DNA of 64,000 bases from Psychrobacter sp. Pi2-1 (GTDB lineage Bacteria; Pseudomonadota; Gammaproteobacteria; Pseudomonadales; Moraxellaceae), in assembly GCF_904846645.1 (NCBI RefSeq), contig NZ_CAJHBO010000011.1, positions 1-64,000 of the forward strand. Direction: 5' to 3'. A program made the translations under genes and the position numbers. Of this stretch, positions 18,763-29,917 are shown in pieces; positions within the stretch are counted from its first letter, which is position 1, and the number at the start of each line of letters is the position of its first letter. The notes under the pieces are model-generated. The model was not told the DNA's origin and did not search any database. It was given only the letters and a program-made list of their open reading frames with translations.

Positions 18763-20307
18763 TTAATAACTGTGATTTTGTTTAAAGGTCTCTAGAGATG
18801 ACTTTAAACGACCTGCGATATCATCGTTGTAGTTCGCAGTGTCATCAATCTCACGCATCAATTCACTTTGCTCATCATGCATATAACGTAGGTATGCTTC
18901 TTCGAAAGAACCAATCTTTTCGACAGGTACGTCAGCTAAGAAGCCTTCGTTTGAAGCATAGATAACGGCTGCTTGCTCAGAGATTGACATCGGCTGATAC
19001 TGCTTCTGCTTCATCAATTCAGTCACACGCTCACCATGATCAAGCTGTTCGCGAGTTGCGTCATCAAGATCTGATGCGAACTGAGCGAATGCTGCTAGTT
19101 CACGATACTGAGCTAGAGCGGTACGAATACCACCAGATAGCTTTTTGATGATCTTAGTCTGAGCGGCACCACCAACACGAGATACCGAGATACCAGCGTT
19201 TACTGCTGGACGGATACCTGAGGCGAATAAACTAGACTCTAGGAAGATCTGACCATCAGTGATCGAAATCACGTTGGTTGGTACGAATGCAGATACATCA
19301 CCAGCTTGTGTTTCAATGATTGGTAGTGCGGTTAAAGAACCAGTTTTACCTTTCACTTCACCGTTAGTGAACTTTTCTACATAATCAGCATTTACACGTG
19401 ATGCACGCTCAAGTAGGCGTGAGTGTAAATAGAATACGTCACCAGGATAAGCTTCACGACCTGGCGGACGACGTAATAGTAGTGAAATCTGACGATAAGC
19501 AACGGCTTGCTTTGATAAGTCATCAAATACAATCAGTGCATCTTCGCCGCGGTCACGGAAGTATTCGCCCATCGTACAACCTGAGTACGGTGCGATATAC
19601 TGAAGTGCTGCAGGCTCTGATGCTGAAGCAACCACAACAGTGGTATATTCTAGTGCACCAGTTTGCTCAAGCTTACGTACGACGTTAGCGATAGTCGAAC
19701 GTTTCTGTCCGATAGCCACGTATACACATTTAATGCCTGAAGCTTTCTGTGCGATGATCGCATCGATAGCCATCGCTGTTTTACCAGTCTGACGGTCACC
19801 AATGATAAGCTCACGCTGACCACGACCGATTGGAATCATGGTATCAACGGCTTTATAACCAGTCATTACTGGTTGATCTACTGATTGACGGTCGATAACG
19901 CCTGGAGCGATCTTTTCGACTTTATCAGTCATCTTGGCATCGATAGGACCTTTGCCATCAATAGGATTACCCAAAGCATCAACAACACGGCCTAACAGCT
20001 CAGGACCTACTGGTACTTCAAGAATACGACCAGTACAATAGGCTTTTTGACCTTCTTGCAGCTTTAGGTAATCACCAAGTACTACCGCGCCAACAGAATC
20101 ACGCTCTAAGTTTAGAGCCATTCCGTAGATTTCGCCTTCAAACTCAATCATTTCGCCGTACATGGCATCTTCAAGACCATGAATCTGCACGATACCGTCA
20201 GATACTTTGACAATCGTGCCTTCATTCTTTGCAGTTGCACCCGCATCAAGGTCTTGAATACGCTGCTTAATCAGGTTACTGATTTCCGCTGGATTCAATT
20301 GTTGCAT
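18763..20307 (-). CDS. atpA: ATP synthase F1 alpha subunit
   Basis: Alpha is the non-catalytic nucleotide-binding subunit alternating with beta. The 514 residues match the family length. The P-loop GDRQTGKT is at 170-177. [14 protein letters not shown] opens the beta-barrel, and [46 protein letters not shown] is the near-universal alpha signature. The ATG follows AAAGGAAACAAGGCA. It lies 93 bases after atpH. Confidence 0.99.
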   Translation of the reverse strand: MQQLNPAEISNLIKQRIQDLDAGATAKNEGTIVKVSDGIVQIHGLEDAMYGEMIEFEGEIYGMALNLERDSVGAVVLGDYLKLQEGQKAYCTGRILEVPVGPELLGRVVDALGNPIDGKGPIDAKMTDKVEKIAPGVIDRQSVDQPVMTGYKAVDTMIPIGRGQRELIIGDRQTGKTAMAIDAIIAQKASGIKCVYVAIGQKRSTIANVVRKLEQTGALEYTTVVVASASEPAALQYIAPYSGCTMGEYFRDRGEDALIVFDDLSKQAVAYRQISLLLRRPPGREAYPGDVFYLHSRLLERASRVNADYVEKFTNGEVKGKTGSLTALPIIETQAGDVSAFVPTNVISITDGQIFLESSLFASGIRPAVNAGISVSRVGGAAQTKIIKKLSGGIRTALAQYRELAAFAQFASDLDDATREQLDHGERVTELMKQKQYQPMSISEQAAVIYASNEGFLADVPVEKIGSFEEAYLRYMHDEQSELMREIDDTANYNDDIAGRLKSSLETFKQNHSY

Positions 20308-20400
20308 TGCCTTGTTTCCTTTAATTTATGATAACCCGCCCACTGACTCAAATGCTCTTGCTATGACGCAGATAATATATGACTGCATCAATAAATGGCA

Positions 20401-21024
20401 TTAGGCAGTTAGCTGTGTTTTTAACTGTTGTAACTTGCCGCGCATCGAATCATCAATGACTTTATCACCGACTTTGATTGTAGCGCCTGCCAATAAACTT
20501 GGATCAACTGATTCGTGAATCACTACACTGGCATTTAGCGAGGCAGCAAGACGCGTTTGTAGCATTTGACGCTGGTCATCAGTCAATGGGTAGGCAGAAG
20601 TCACATATGCGTCAAGCTGCTTTAAGCTTATTGCCTTGTGACGGCGATAATGCTCATAAACTTCAGGAAGCAGCGCTAGACGCTCTTGTTGCGCCAACTG
20701 CTTAACAAAATTATTGAGCTGGGGTGATACTTTAGGGTAGCTAATACTGTTACCGTAACGAGAACCTTTGCTCTCGCCTAGTAGCTGTTTAAAAGCAGAG
20801 TCGCTATCACCGGCCACTTGTGAGTCATAAAGATCGACCAAAGCAGCTGACTTATGCTCAGCAGAAACAGCTGGATTGTCTAGCCAAGTACTGAACGACT
20901 TGTCATTGACAACAGTGCTAGCGACAAGTAAGAAATCTTCCCACTCGTGTACAGCGCCGTTTTCATTGGCATAGTCAAACGCGGCTTTAGCGTACGGTCG
21001 TGCTAAGGTTGATAAGTCAGCCAT
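20401..21024 (-). CDS. atpH: ATP synthase F1 delta subunit
   Basis: Delta joins the F1 head to the peripheral stalk b subunits. The protein begins [29 protein letters not shown], typical of OSCP/delta, and ends [32 protein letters not shown], the family C-terminus. At 207 residues it is about 30 longer than E. coli delta (177); the extra falls near 70-105 ([24 protein letters not shown]). GAGGAT precedes the ATG. It lies 13 bases after atpF. Confidence 0.97.
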   Translation of the reverse strand: MADLSTLARPYAKAAFDYANENGAVHEWEDFLLVASTVVNDKSFSTWLDNPAVSAEHKSAALVDLYDSQVAGDSDSAFKQLLGESKGSRYGNSISYPKVSPQLNNFVKQLAQQERLALLPEVYEHYRRHKAISLKQLDAYVTSAYPLTDDQRQMLQTRLAASLNASVVIHESVDPSLLAGATIKVGDKVIDDSMRGKLQQLKTQLTA

Positions 21025-21037
21025 TATATCCTCACAA

Positions 21038-21508
21038 TTACAGCTTCGCCGCCAGTTGGTCTAACATACTGGCATGTTTTTGCACATCGACTTTGTCTTG
21101 CAAAATCTTCTCTGCACCAAGTACAGCCAGTTCAGCAACTTGGGCACGTAATGATTCACGCGCTTGATTGATTTCTTGGTCGATAGACGCTTGCGCTTGT
21201 TGACGAATGCGCTCGCCTTCCGCTTGGGCTTGCGATTTTGCATCTTCGATGAGCTGATTGGCACTCTTGTTTGCTTGCTCGATTAGAGCGGCAGCCTTGG
21301 TCTTTGCAAGATCAAGTTCCTGCTGGACATTTTGCTCCGCGGTCGCCAAATCTGCTTTTGCTTTTTCTGCGGCATTCAGACCTTCAGCAATTTTACGCTG
21401 ACGCTCATTGATGGCACCGATAAGTGGTGGCCACACGAATTTCATGCAAAAAATCACAAATATTGCAAAAGCAATGGCTTGACCGACGAGGGTAAAATTG
21501 ATATTCAC
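21038..21508 (-). CDS. atpF: ATP synthase Fo b subunit
   Basis: The b dimer is the peripheral stalk. The N-terminal membrane helix ([22 protein letters not shown]) is followed by [24 protein letters not shown], a long charged coiled coil, and ends [19 protein letters not shown] for delta contact. The start is a GTG at 21508 directly after AGAGGTGATCAC, an exceptionally strong ribosome site, so the non-ATG start is convincing. The length of 156 residues is usual. Confidence 0.98.
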   Translation of the reverse strand: MNINFTLVGQAIAFAIFVIFCMKFVWPPLIGAINERQRKIAEGLNAAEKAKADLATAEQNVQQELDLAKTKAAALIEQANKSANQLIEDAKSQAQAEGERIRQQAQASIDQEINQARESLRAQVAELAVLGAEKILQDKVDVQKHASMLDQLAAKL

Positions 21509-21625
21509 GTGATCACCTCTTTGTTAATGAAAAATCAGTTTCATTGATCATGTTTGGTAGTCAAATCTTGACTATATTTGATAGAAAGTCTCCGAATACC
21601 AAACATTTACAACTGAGCTTTCGGA

Positions 21626-21892
<267 letters not shown>

Positions 21893-21907
21893 CTATTGAA
21901 TGTCTAA

Positions 21908-23450
<1,543 letters not shown>

Positions 23451-23849
23451 CTAGCGTATATGCCACAACATCCAACTGTGACTAATTTGCATTACCATAA
23501 AACCGATAAACAGCGCTGGCGCAGATAGGGGTTGTACGGTAATAAAAATTAGTGCAAAACCAAACACGGTCAATAACCATTTTGACATTTGACCCCGATA
23601 TAGCTGGCTAACGATGTGTTGGCGCGCGCGATATCCGGTGTACCAAAAAATAAAAAACGCAAATACTGCTTGAGTGATAAAACTTAGTAGCGCACCAATT
23701 GCAGCGCTTTTTGCTATCGTAAGCTCACTATGTAGCCAAATAGTATCTACTATCCAAGCAATGATAATAAGGATAAATAGTATCCATGCTTGTCGTTTAA
23801 TATAGATGCCAATCTTGTCTTTTTGCGTGCGTTTGGCAGGCTTGGTCAT
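23451..23849 (-). CDS. atpI: ATP synthase assembly protein I (AtpI-like)
   Basis: AtpI is a small membrane protein thought to help c-ring assembly or Mg2+ supply. The 132-residue protein has a basic N-terminus, then four hydrophobic segments: AWILFILIIIAWIVDTIWL, AAIGALLSFITQAVFAFFIFW, WLLTVFGFALIFITV and APALFIGFMVMQISHSWML. FWYTGYRARQ between segments 2 and 3 resembles the family. The start is the ATG at 23849 with TAGGAATACCG before it; an upstream start at 23891 lacks a site. It precedes atpB as expected but is separated by a terminator. Confidence 0.85.
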   Translation of the reverse strand: MTKPAKRTQKDKIGIYIKRQAWILFILIIIAWIVDTIWLHSELTIAKSAAIGALLSFITQAVFAFFIFWYTGYRARQHIVSQLYRGQMSKWLLTVFGFALIFITVQPLSAPALFIGFMVMQISHSWMLWHIR

Positions 23850-24124
23850 CGGTATTCCTATAGCCCTTACAGCATTGGGACAATATATCATACTTATGAT
23901 AATTTTATCCGTGAATGACTTACTCTACAGGTATTACCTTTCGGCCAAAATAAAACGCTACTTATTATAGGTAGAGCGTAACTATTAAGCAAGTAAAATA
24001 TGACTTTTATCAGTCACCTAACTCGCAGACTTATGGCAATGGCGTGTTCTCATCTATTAAACTCAAATCACGCCATTACTTGAACACCTCTATATGACCC
24101 GTGGTGTAGCAGTATATTTCACGT

Positions 24125-25021
24125 TTATGGTGTTATACATTGATTGATTTGCTGGGCCATGGTTTGCCAACCACTGATAAAATCTGTGCTACTGCTCATG
24201 TCTTCAGCCTGTATGCTTGTTTTTACTGGCTGCAACTTGGCAAGCAGACCTTTAGAGACAGCGCCTTGGTTGACCATACACATCTGATTCACAGGGCGAT
24301 TCTCATTTAACCAACGCAGCTGACTGGCTTTTGGAGAAATATGATGATCAGGGCTCAAGCTACCGGCTAACTTTATATGTGCTGCTTTTTCAATATACTG
24401 ATAAGCATCATGATAAACCCAGTAAGGACGGACGGTTTGCGACCCTTGCTGGATGTCAGCAACGGCTTTATCCATACGTTCAGAAAACTTTTTGACATTG
24501 GCCTGATAAGTACTTGTATACTCCGGATTGGCGTGACTGTGTATCACTGCCAATGCACGGGTAATGGCTTTAGCATTCTCAGGATCTAGCCAAATATGCG
24601 GATCCATTGTGCCCTCAATCACCTCGCCTTTTACATCACGCAGCGGATAACGGTTAAACGCATCAAAGTCAAACATCGCAATGGCATTAGGGGCATCTTG
24701 CAAACTGCCCGTTAAACTATTTTCTAATGCAGGTCCAAACCAGACGACGAACTTACTTTCTTTGATGGCTTTCATATCACTTGGACTGACACTACCATGA
24801 TGCCCAACATCGCCTGGCTGTAAGATTCTATTCGCCGATGGTGCACCATCAGTGACCGCTTCACTGAGTAAAAACATCGGATAGTTACTCACACTCACGG
24901 TTGCTGCTTGAGCACTAAGTGTCAAAAAGCTGAGCGCCATGCCTGAGATTAGCAAACGTTTTAACAGTAAGCGCTTTAACATAGTAACTGGGCTTAGTAG
25001 AGGATTAAAAACTGAGTTCAT
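24125..25021 (-). CDS. znuA: Zinc ABC transporter, periplasmic binding protein
   Basis: ZnuA captures Zn2+ in the periplasm for ZnuBC. A signal peptide (MLKRLLLKRLLISGMALSFL...AQA from the second Met, position 24982) is followed by VSVSNYPMFLLSEAVTDG. Metal-site His residues appear in VGHHGSVSPSDM, MDPHIWLDPENA and SPDHHISPKASQL. The His-rich loop typical of many ZnuA proteins, between the first two sites, is absent. The length of 298 (285 from the second Met) is usual. It is divergent from zur-znuC-znuB, with a Zur-type operator in the gap. The choice between starts at 25021 and 24982 is uncertain. Confidence 0.93.
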   Translation of the reverse strand: MNSVFNPLLSPVTMLKRLLLKRLLISGMALSFLTLSAQAATVSVSNYPMFLLSEAVTDGAPSANRILQPGDVGHHGSVSPSDMKAIKESKFVVWFGPALENSLTGSLQDAPNAIAMFDFDAFNRYPLRDVKGEVIEGTMDPHIWLDPENAKAITRALAVIHSHANPEYTSTYQANVKKFSERMDKAVADIQQGSQTVRPYWVYHDAYQYIEKAAHIKLAGSLSPDHHISPKASQLRWLNENRPVNQMCMVNQGAVSKGLLAKLQPVKTSIQAEDMSSSTDFISGWQTMAQQINQCITP

Positions 25022-25157
25022 AGTAAGTGTCTTTGATATATGAATGATGGGGCTTAGGCATCATGTTTGGTAAAGCGTCATCATGATCAAAAGTTACCGT
25101 ACAGTAGATAACTGCAATAGATACCTTGAGACAGATTATCTGCTTATGGTTTTATTA

Positions 25158-25172
25158 TGTTATACTATAACA
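25158..25172. promoter_or_regulatory. Zur-type operator between znuA and zur
   Basis: TGTTATACTATAACA is a perfect 7+1+7 palindrome matching the core of the Zur box (GTTATA-n-TATAAC). It lies 136 bases upstream of znuA and 48 bases before the zur start, so it could repress both directions when zinc is plentiful. Confidence 0.85.
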
Positions 25173-25219
25173 ATAAAAAAATGAATAAAAAAGCCATTTT
25201 ATTTTTAGGAGTCCGTACC

Positions 25220-25768
25220 ATGTCTACCCATACGTCGATTTGTGAACATTTACATGATGCGCAAGACTTTACGCCGCAAGAGATTACAGAGCGCCTCAAC
25301 GCTGCAAAGGAACAATGTCGCTTAAATGGCTCACGTTTTACTGCGCTGCGTCAGCAAATATATCAGCTGATATTAGAAGCCAATAAGCCTATCGGTGCCT
25401 ATGACTTGATCGCTCAATTACAGAGCATGCGCCTATCAGATACAGACAGTCATGACGAGACACAAAAGCAATCGGGCAAAAAGCAAACCACAAAGAACGT
25501 CGCCCCGCCAACGGTTTATCGCAGTTTAGAGTTTTTATTAAGCGAAGGTTTGATTCATCAATTGACCTCTATTAACGCTTATGTTCCTTGCTGTCATCCA
25601 AGAGCACAGCATACAGCGGCGTTTCTGATCTGTGGACAGTGCCAGCGGGTGCAAGAATGTAGTAGCTTGCCAGTACAAGAAATAATGGGCTTTGCTGAGC
25701 AGGACGTGGGATTTGTCGTTGAACGCAGCGTGATCGAACTCAGTGGACGGTGCCAAGCCTGTCAATAG
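25220..25768 (+). CDS. zur: Zinc uptake regulator (Fur family)
   Basis: This 182-residue Fur-family repressor has a helix-turn-helix with SRFTALRQQIYQLILE...PIGAYDLIAQL and PTVYRSLEFLLSEGLIHQL. A C-terminal domain carries CQRVQEC and a CQAC pair, which with ICGQC give Zn-binding Cys clusters. The start is the ATG at 25220 because AGGAG stands eight bases before it; the frame continues upstream to 25157 but that codon lies inside the operator. It is followed by znuC in the same direction. An acidic/Gln insertion (DSHDETQKQSGKKQTTK) lengthens the linker before the recognition helix. Confidence 0.93.
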   Translation: MSTHTSICEHLHDAQDFTPQEITERLNAAKEQCRLNGSRFTALRQQIYQLILEANKPIGAYDLIAQLQSMRLSDTDSHDETQKQSGKKQTTKNVAPPTVYRSLEFLLSEGLIHQLTSINAYVPCCHPRAQHTAAFLICGQCQRVQECSSLPVQEIMGFAEQDVGFVVERSVIELSGRCQACQ

Positions 25769-25813
25769 CTTGTAAATTAAGTAGCCTATAAATTCAGTAG
25801 CTTATAAATACTG
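25766..25813. repeat. Three 16-bp tandem repeats starting at the zur stop codon
   Basis: TAGCTTGTAAATTAAG (25766-25781), TAGCCTATAAATTCAG (25782-25797) and TAGCTTATAAATACTG (25798-25813) are head-to-tail. The first TAG is the zur stop codon itself, so the unit appears to have duplicated outward from it. Confidence 0.8.
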
Positions 25814-25902
25814 ACTGCTCTTCTTTTAATGCTTTTTTATTCGTTCTTAATACCCATATTTTAGTTATCTCTAACTTTTACTTATTTATTCGTTGTCATA
25901 TT

Positions 25903-26706
25903 ATGAGCCTGTCTACTCTACCTTCTAAACAGTCATTCGCACCTAATGCATATAGCAATGCTGCAAACGATGCAAGCCAGCTGCTGAGCCTACGTGATAT
26001 CGGCTACTATATTGGGCCGCAACGTATTCTTTCGAATATCGATATCGACATTGCGACCAACGAAACCGTGAGTCTCGTTGGGCCTAACGGCGCTGGCAAA
26101 TCCACACTAGTTAAACTCATCTTGGGTTTAATTGACCCGACTAAAGGCAGCATCACAGCGCACCAGCCGTTACAGCTTGGCTACGTGCCGCAGCGATTTA
26201 CCGTCCCGCCAATATTGCCATTACGAGTCAGTGACCTACTGGATCAAGCAGATAAAAAGCGGCTAACCGCTGAACAGCGCCAGTTTATATTTGATAATTT
26301 GGCATTGACGCATTTGTTATCGCGGCAAATGTTGCATTTGTCCGGCGGAGAAGCCCAGCGAGTTTTGCTTGCCAGAGCATTGTTGGACAAACCCAACTTA
26401 TTGATTTTAGATGAGCCTATGCAAGGGCTTGACCCTGATACAGAAGTTTGGCTATATCAGTTTATCGATAAGTTACCTGATTTCTTACGTTGTGCCATGT
26501 TAGTGATATCCCATGATTTGCACTGGGTTATGAGAGGTAGTCGACGCGTTATCTGTCTCAATAAGCATATTTGCTGCGAAGGTCAACCAAGCGAGCTTGC
26601 CATTAGTAGCGAGTTCAAAAAGTTGTTTGGTCACTATTATGAGCAGCCCTACGTGCATCAACCACATGCATGCCAGCATCATACACCAAACGAGCTCGAA
26701 CTATAA
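25903..26706 (+). CDS. znuC: Zinc ABC transporter ATPase
   Basis: ZnuC powers zinc import. The 267-residue ATPase has Walker A VGPNGAGKSTLVK, the Q-loop YVPQRFTVPP, signature LSGGEAQRVLLARALL, Walker B LLILDEPMQGLDP and the switch His in VISHDLHWVM. The C-terminal tail is His-rich (HYYEQPYVHQPHACQHH), plausibly a metal-sensing or chaperoning end. It lies 134 bases after zur and 97 bases before znuB. Confidence 0.97.
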   Translation: MSLSTLPSKQSFAPNAYSNAANDASQLLSLRDIGYYIGPQRILSNIDIDIATNETVSLVGPNGAGKSTLVKLILGLIDPTKGSITAHQPLQLGYVPQRFTVPPILPLRVSDLLDQADKKRLTAEQRQFIFDNLALTHLLSRQMLHLSGGEAQRVLLARALLDKPNLLILDEPMQGLDPDTEVWLYQFIDKLPDFLRCAMLVISHDLHWVMRGSRRVICLNKHICCEGQPSELAISSEFKKLFGHYYEQPYVHQPHACQHHTPNELEL

Positions 26707-26803
26707 TCCTTAGCACCACATATATTACAGCTGTATATCTCTTGGTGTTTTGACACCTAGCAATGCAGCATTAAGCCTTTATAAAATTTCACGGATATTT
26801 ATT

Positions 26804-27607
26804 ATGACCTCTTGGTTAGCTATTATCGCTCCTGCTTGGATCGCTGGCAGTATTTTAGCGCTACTATCAGCACCTTTAGGTTGTTTGGTATTGTGGCGAC
26901 GTATGGCCTTTTTTGCGGATGCTTTAGCACATGGCACTTTGTTGGGCGTGGCTCTAGCAGCTTGGTGGCAGATGCCGATGGGAATTGGCGTTACGTTAGT
27001 CAGTATCGCCGTAGTGTTGGGGCTAGTTTTGATTGATGATGAGCGTTTGCCTGCTGATGCAGTGTTGGCCGTTGTTGCGGTGTCATTGCTGTGTTTGGGT
27101 CTATTGACCTTAACCCAGCTGACAGACCAACAAGCCAATGTACTGGGGTTTTTGTTCGGTAATTTACTGGAGCTTGGTTGGGGTGAGTTACCCCTACTCG
27201 CAGGGTGCGTACTCGTAGGCTTAGGCCTGCTCAATTATATTTGGCCCGCTCAAATCAAACTAGCCACCCATGAGGCATTGGCACGTATCCAAGGCATTAA
27301 CCCCACCCGTCAACGACTGTTCTTCATGGGTATTTTGGCAGGTTTTTGTGCCGTTGCCTTACAAGCTGTCGGTAGCTTATTGATCAGTGGGCTATTGGTA
27401 TTACCTGCTCTTACCGCGCGCTTATGGGTCACCTCACCAAAACAAATGGTGATTGTGGCCATGATCACGGCGCAATGCGGTGTGACACTAGGTGTGTGGG
27501 GCAGTATCTGGTTGGACATACAAACTGGTCTGTCTATCGTCTTGATATTGGCGGCTTTATTTTTTGTAGCCTTGATTTTTTCAAAGCTAATAAAGATAAA
27601 ACTTTAG
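26804..27607 (+). CDS. znuB: Zinc ABC transporter permease
   Basis: This 267-residue inner-membrane permease begins LAIIAPAWIAGSILALLSAPLGCLVLWRRMAFFADALAHGTLLGV, a conserved ABC-3 permease start, and contains several further helices, with AVALQAVGSLLISGLLVLPALTARL near the C-terminus. The start is the ATG at 26804; the frame is open from 26750 but lacks family similarity there. It is last in zur-znuC-znuB. Confidence 0.96.
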   Translation: MTSWLAIIAPAWIAGSILALLSAPLGCLVLWRRMAFFADALAHGTLLGVALAAWWQMPMGIGVTLVSIAVVLGLVLIDDERLPADAVLAVVAVSLLCLGLLTLTQLTDQQANVLGFLFGNLLELGWGELPLLAGCVLVGLGLLNYIWPAQIKLATHEALARIQGINPTRQRLFFMGILAGFCAVALQAVGSLLISGLLVLPALTARLWVTSPKQMVIVAMITAQCGVTLGVWGSIWLDIQTGLSIVLILAALFFVALIFSKLIKIKL

Positions 27608-27917
27608 TTAGCGTCGCTGTAAATACGTTATAATAAATAAAACATGACTGTTTTTCGCTATCTTTTTGTTCAACTTTATTTTATTAATATAATGAATACT
27701 TTAGCTCGATAATACTATAAGGTGGATCTAACTTCGATATTACTAGTTGATAGTATAAATATTGTTGATTAGAGTCAAAGTAAGCTCAAGGCAAACGCTG
27801 TGCTTTTTTATAGTAGATTGATGATAATTATAAATACCCAGTGAAAAAATAGTAGCTCATTTATCCATACTCGCGCTAACAATACTTATTGTTGTGATTC
27901 GATAAGGGACTGAACCA
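27608..27917. other. Intergenic region between znuB and cpdA
   Basis: This 310-base AT-rich spacer has no ORF, RNA gene or clean terminator. It should contain the cpdA promoter. The ribosome site AAGGGACTG lies just before cpdA. Confidence 0.45.
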
Positions 27918-28757
27918 ATGCCAAAATATCCTGCCAATAAGTTAAGCACCTCCGACCAAACAATAAATATTTTACAGATTACTGATTTGCATTTATCGAC
28001 GCCTGTCTTTGTTGCTGAGAGTAATACCTATAGTGATGACATGGCTTGTCAGCATAGCTTTGAAGCAGTTCTCCAACAGGCGCTTAGTGAAGATATTCGC
28101 TGTGATTTGATTATTGTGACCGGTGACTTGGTCAATCGAGTAAAGTCTTCAATTTACGATCATATCTTTACTGTATTACAGGCGACTCAGATTCCTTTTG
28201 CTTGTATTGCTGGTAATCATGATGTGACGGACGAGAATGGTAAAGACTTGCCGTTTTTTCAGCGAGAGCTTGTCGCTCAACCTGCTGACTCACGTTTGTT
28301 AAGTCGTCATGTCATTGAGACTGAATACTGGCAGCTGTTGTTATTAGACTCATCCATTTCCGGTAAGGTCGCAGGCGAGATCACGCCCACTGATATCGAT
28401 TGGTTATGTGAGAGACTTAGCACCTGTGATAAGCCCGCATTAATCGCCCTACACCATCATATTGTTCCAGTTGATTCTGACTGGATTGATACCCATATGG
28501 CAGAAAACACTGAAAGTTTTTGGCAGCATATGGCACCATTTGAACAGCTACAAGTGGTAATCAGTGGCCATACTCACCAAGAGCAAGTTCGACTGCGCCA
28601 AGGCGTCACGGTGTATAGCACGCCATCTACCTGCTATCAGTTCAAACCCTATGAAGATGATTTCTCTTATGATGAGCATGCACTACCAGGATATCGCTGG
28701 TTGCAATTAGCCAACAATGGAACAGTTGCAAGCTGGGTTGAAAGACTGGATACTTGA
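27918..28757 (+). CDS. cpdA: 3',5'-cAMP phosphodiesterase CpdA
   Basis: CpdA hydrolyses cAMP to AMP and tunes CRP/Vfr signalling. The metallophosphoesterase motifs are all present: DLHLS (D-x-H), VTGDLVNR (GD), CIAGNHDVTDE (GNHD), ALHHHIVPVDS (His), and ISGHTHQEQ (GHTH). They bind a dinuclear Fe/Mn centre. The 279-residue length matches the family. It stands alone; neither yqiA nor tolC neighbours are present. A class III phosphodiesterase of different substrate is a minor alternative. Confidence 0.92.
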   Translation: MPKYPANKLSTSDQTINILQITDLHLSTPVFVAESNTYSDDMACQHSFEAVLQQALSEDIRCDLIIVTGDLVNRVKSSIYDHIFTVLQATQIPFACIAGNHDVTDENGKDLPFFQRELVAQPADSRLLSRHVIETEYWQLLLLDSSISGKVAGEITPTDIDWLCERLSTCDKPALIALHHHIVPVDSDWIDTHMAENTESFWQHMAPFEQLQVVISGHTHQEQVRLRQGVTVYSTPSTCYQFKPYEDDFSYDEHALPGYRWLQLANNGTVASWVERLDT

Positions 28758-29249
28758 TGCCCAGAATTATTAGCACTAGTATAAGTCTTAGCCCTTATTA
28801 CTTATAGCTTTCGTCAATATTTTTTGATAAAAAATACAGTAATAAACAAATAAAATATGCATTCAATATAAAAAATCACTTCATTATTATTACAAACAAT
28901 GATACAACTTATGAAATAAAGCAAGGGTGGCCCAATATCTAATATGAAGCCACTGCACGATAGCTAGGATGGCCCATTAACCACAAGCTCAGTTTTCACA
29001 ATCAATGACCTACGGCATGCTTTAGACAGTATTATTAAAACCGAAGTTTGTATAACAACCTATCTAACACTCGGTATATAACTGTCAAGATATAAAGTCT
29101 ACGATATTATTTGATCAGCTGTGTTACTTGTATTACCAAGTGGTGAAACGTTTGATAAAAGGACAAATTGTAGCGTTTGTAGCATTAATAACGTCTTGTC
29201 TTTTGATACGTCGTTTTATTGAATTAATTTGAAAAAGTAGGATACCCAT
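28758..29249. other. Intergenic region upstream of dksA
   Basis: This 492-base AT-rich region contains two imperfect copies of a GGNTGGCCCA motif (AGGGTGGCCCAATA at 28924-28937 and AGGATGGCCCATTA at 28966-28979), 42 bases apart. Nothing else is recognised; the dksA promoter must be in it. Confidence 0.4.
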
Positions 29250-29687
29250 ATGAGCACCCTGACCACGAATCCGAGTGAAGTTAAATTTACTCCTTATGTG
29301 CCGGCCAAAGACGAAGAGTATATGTCTGATGCGCAGTTGGAGCACTTTAAGGCTATTTTATTGGATTGGAAAAACCAACTGATTGGCGAAGCGGATCGTA
29401 CCAAAAACTACATCCAAGATGAGTCAAGCGCCATGCCAGACATCAATGACCGTGCCACTCAAGAAGAAGAGTTTGCATTGGCATTACGTACTCGTGACCG
29501 TGAGCGCAAACTTATCCGCAAAATCGACAAATCTATGTTAGAAATCGAAAATGATGACTATGGATTTTGTGAGACTTGTGGTGTAGAGATTGGATTACGT
29601 CGCCTTGAGGCACGTCCAACCGCTACCCAATGTATCGACTGCAAAACCTTATCTGAAATCAAAGAACGTCAAAACCAAGGCGCTTAG
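29250..29687 (+). CDS. dksA: RNA polymerase-binding transcription factor DksA
   Basis: DksA binds the secondary channel of RNA polymerase and works with ppGpp in the stringent response. The 145-residue protein has the coiled-coil with the acidic tip segment MPDINDRATQEEEFALALRTRDRERKLIRKIDKSM. A four-Cys zinc finger (FCETCGVEIGLRRL...QCIDC) follows. It is directly followed by a terminator and then gluQRS, the same order as in E. coli. Confidence 0.98.
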   Translation: MSTLTTNPSEVKFTPYVPAKDEEYMSDAQLEHFKAILLDWKNQLIGEADRTKNYIQDESSAMPDINDRATQEEEFALALRTRDRERKLIRKIDKSMLEIENDDYGFCETCGVEIGLRRLEARPTATQCIDCKTLSEIKERQNQGA

Positions 29688-29718
29688 ATCAGATATTACA
29701 GATATAAATGTAAGCAGA

Positions 29719-29745
29719 AGCGACCTTGTAATAGGTCGCTTTTTG
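29719..29745 (+). terminator. Intrinsic terminator after dksA
   Basis: AGCGACCT (29719-29726) pairs with AGGTCGCT (29733-29740) about the loop TGTAAT, followed by five T. Confidence 0.92.
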
Positions 29746-29917
29746 TATTTTAGACTGTCACTATTTTGCTGCGTTACTGACTTTGCTCTGACAAATATAA
29801 TCGCCTGAATAATGACATGACTAACAAAACAATCTCATTTAATGAATATCTTTTGATACTCATATTTATTATTCTATCTTTATTACCTTTTATAGACAGC
29901 CATTTATTTTGAAAACA

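Noticed and set aside
26779..27234. Antisense frame of 151 codons within znuB
   Set aside because: Composition (Thr, Pro, Ala, Lys) is a reflection of hydrophobic codons on the other strand, and znuB itself is clearly the gene.
28924..28979. Two GGNTGGCCCA motifs 42 bases apart before dksA
   Set aside because: Only two imperfect copies, with no known regulator; could be coincidence.
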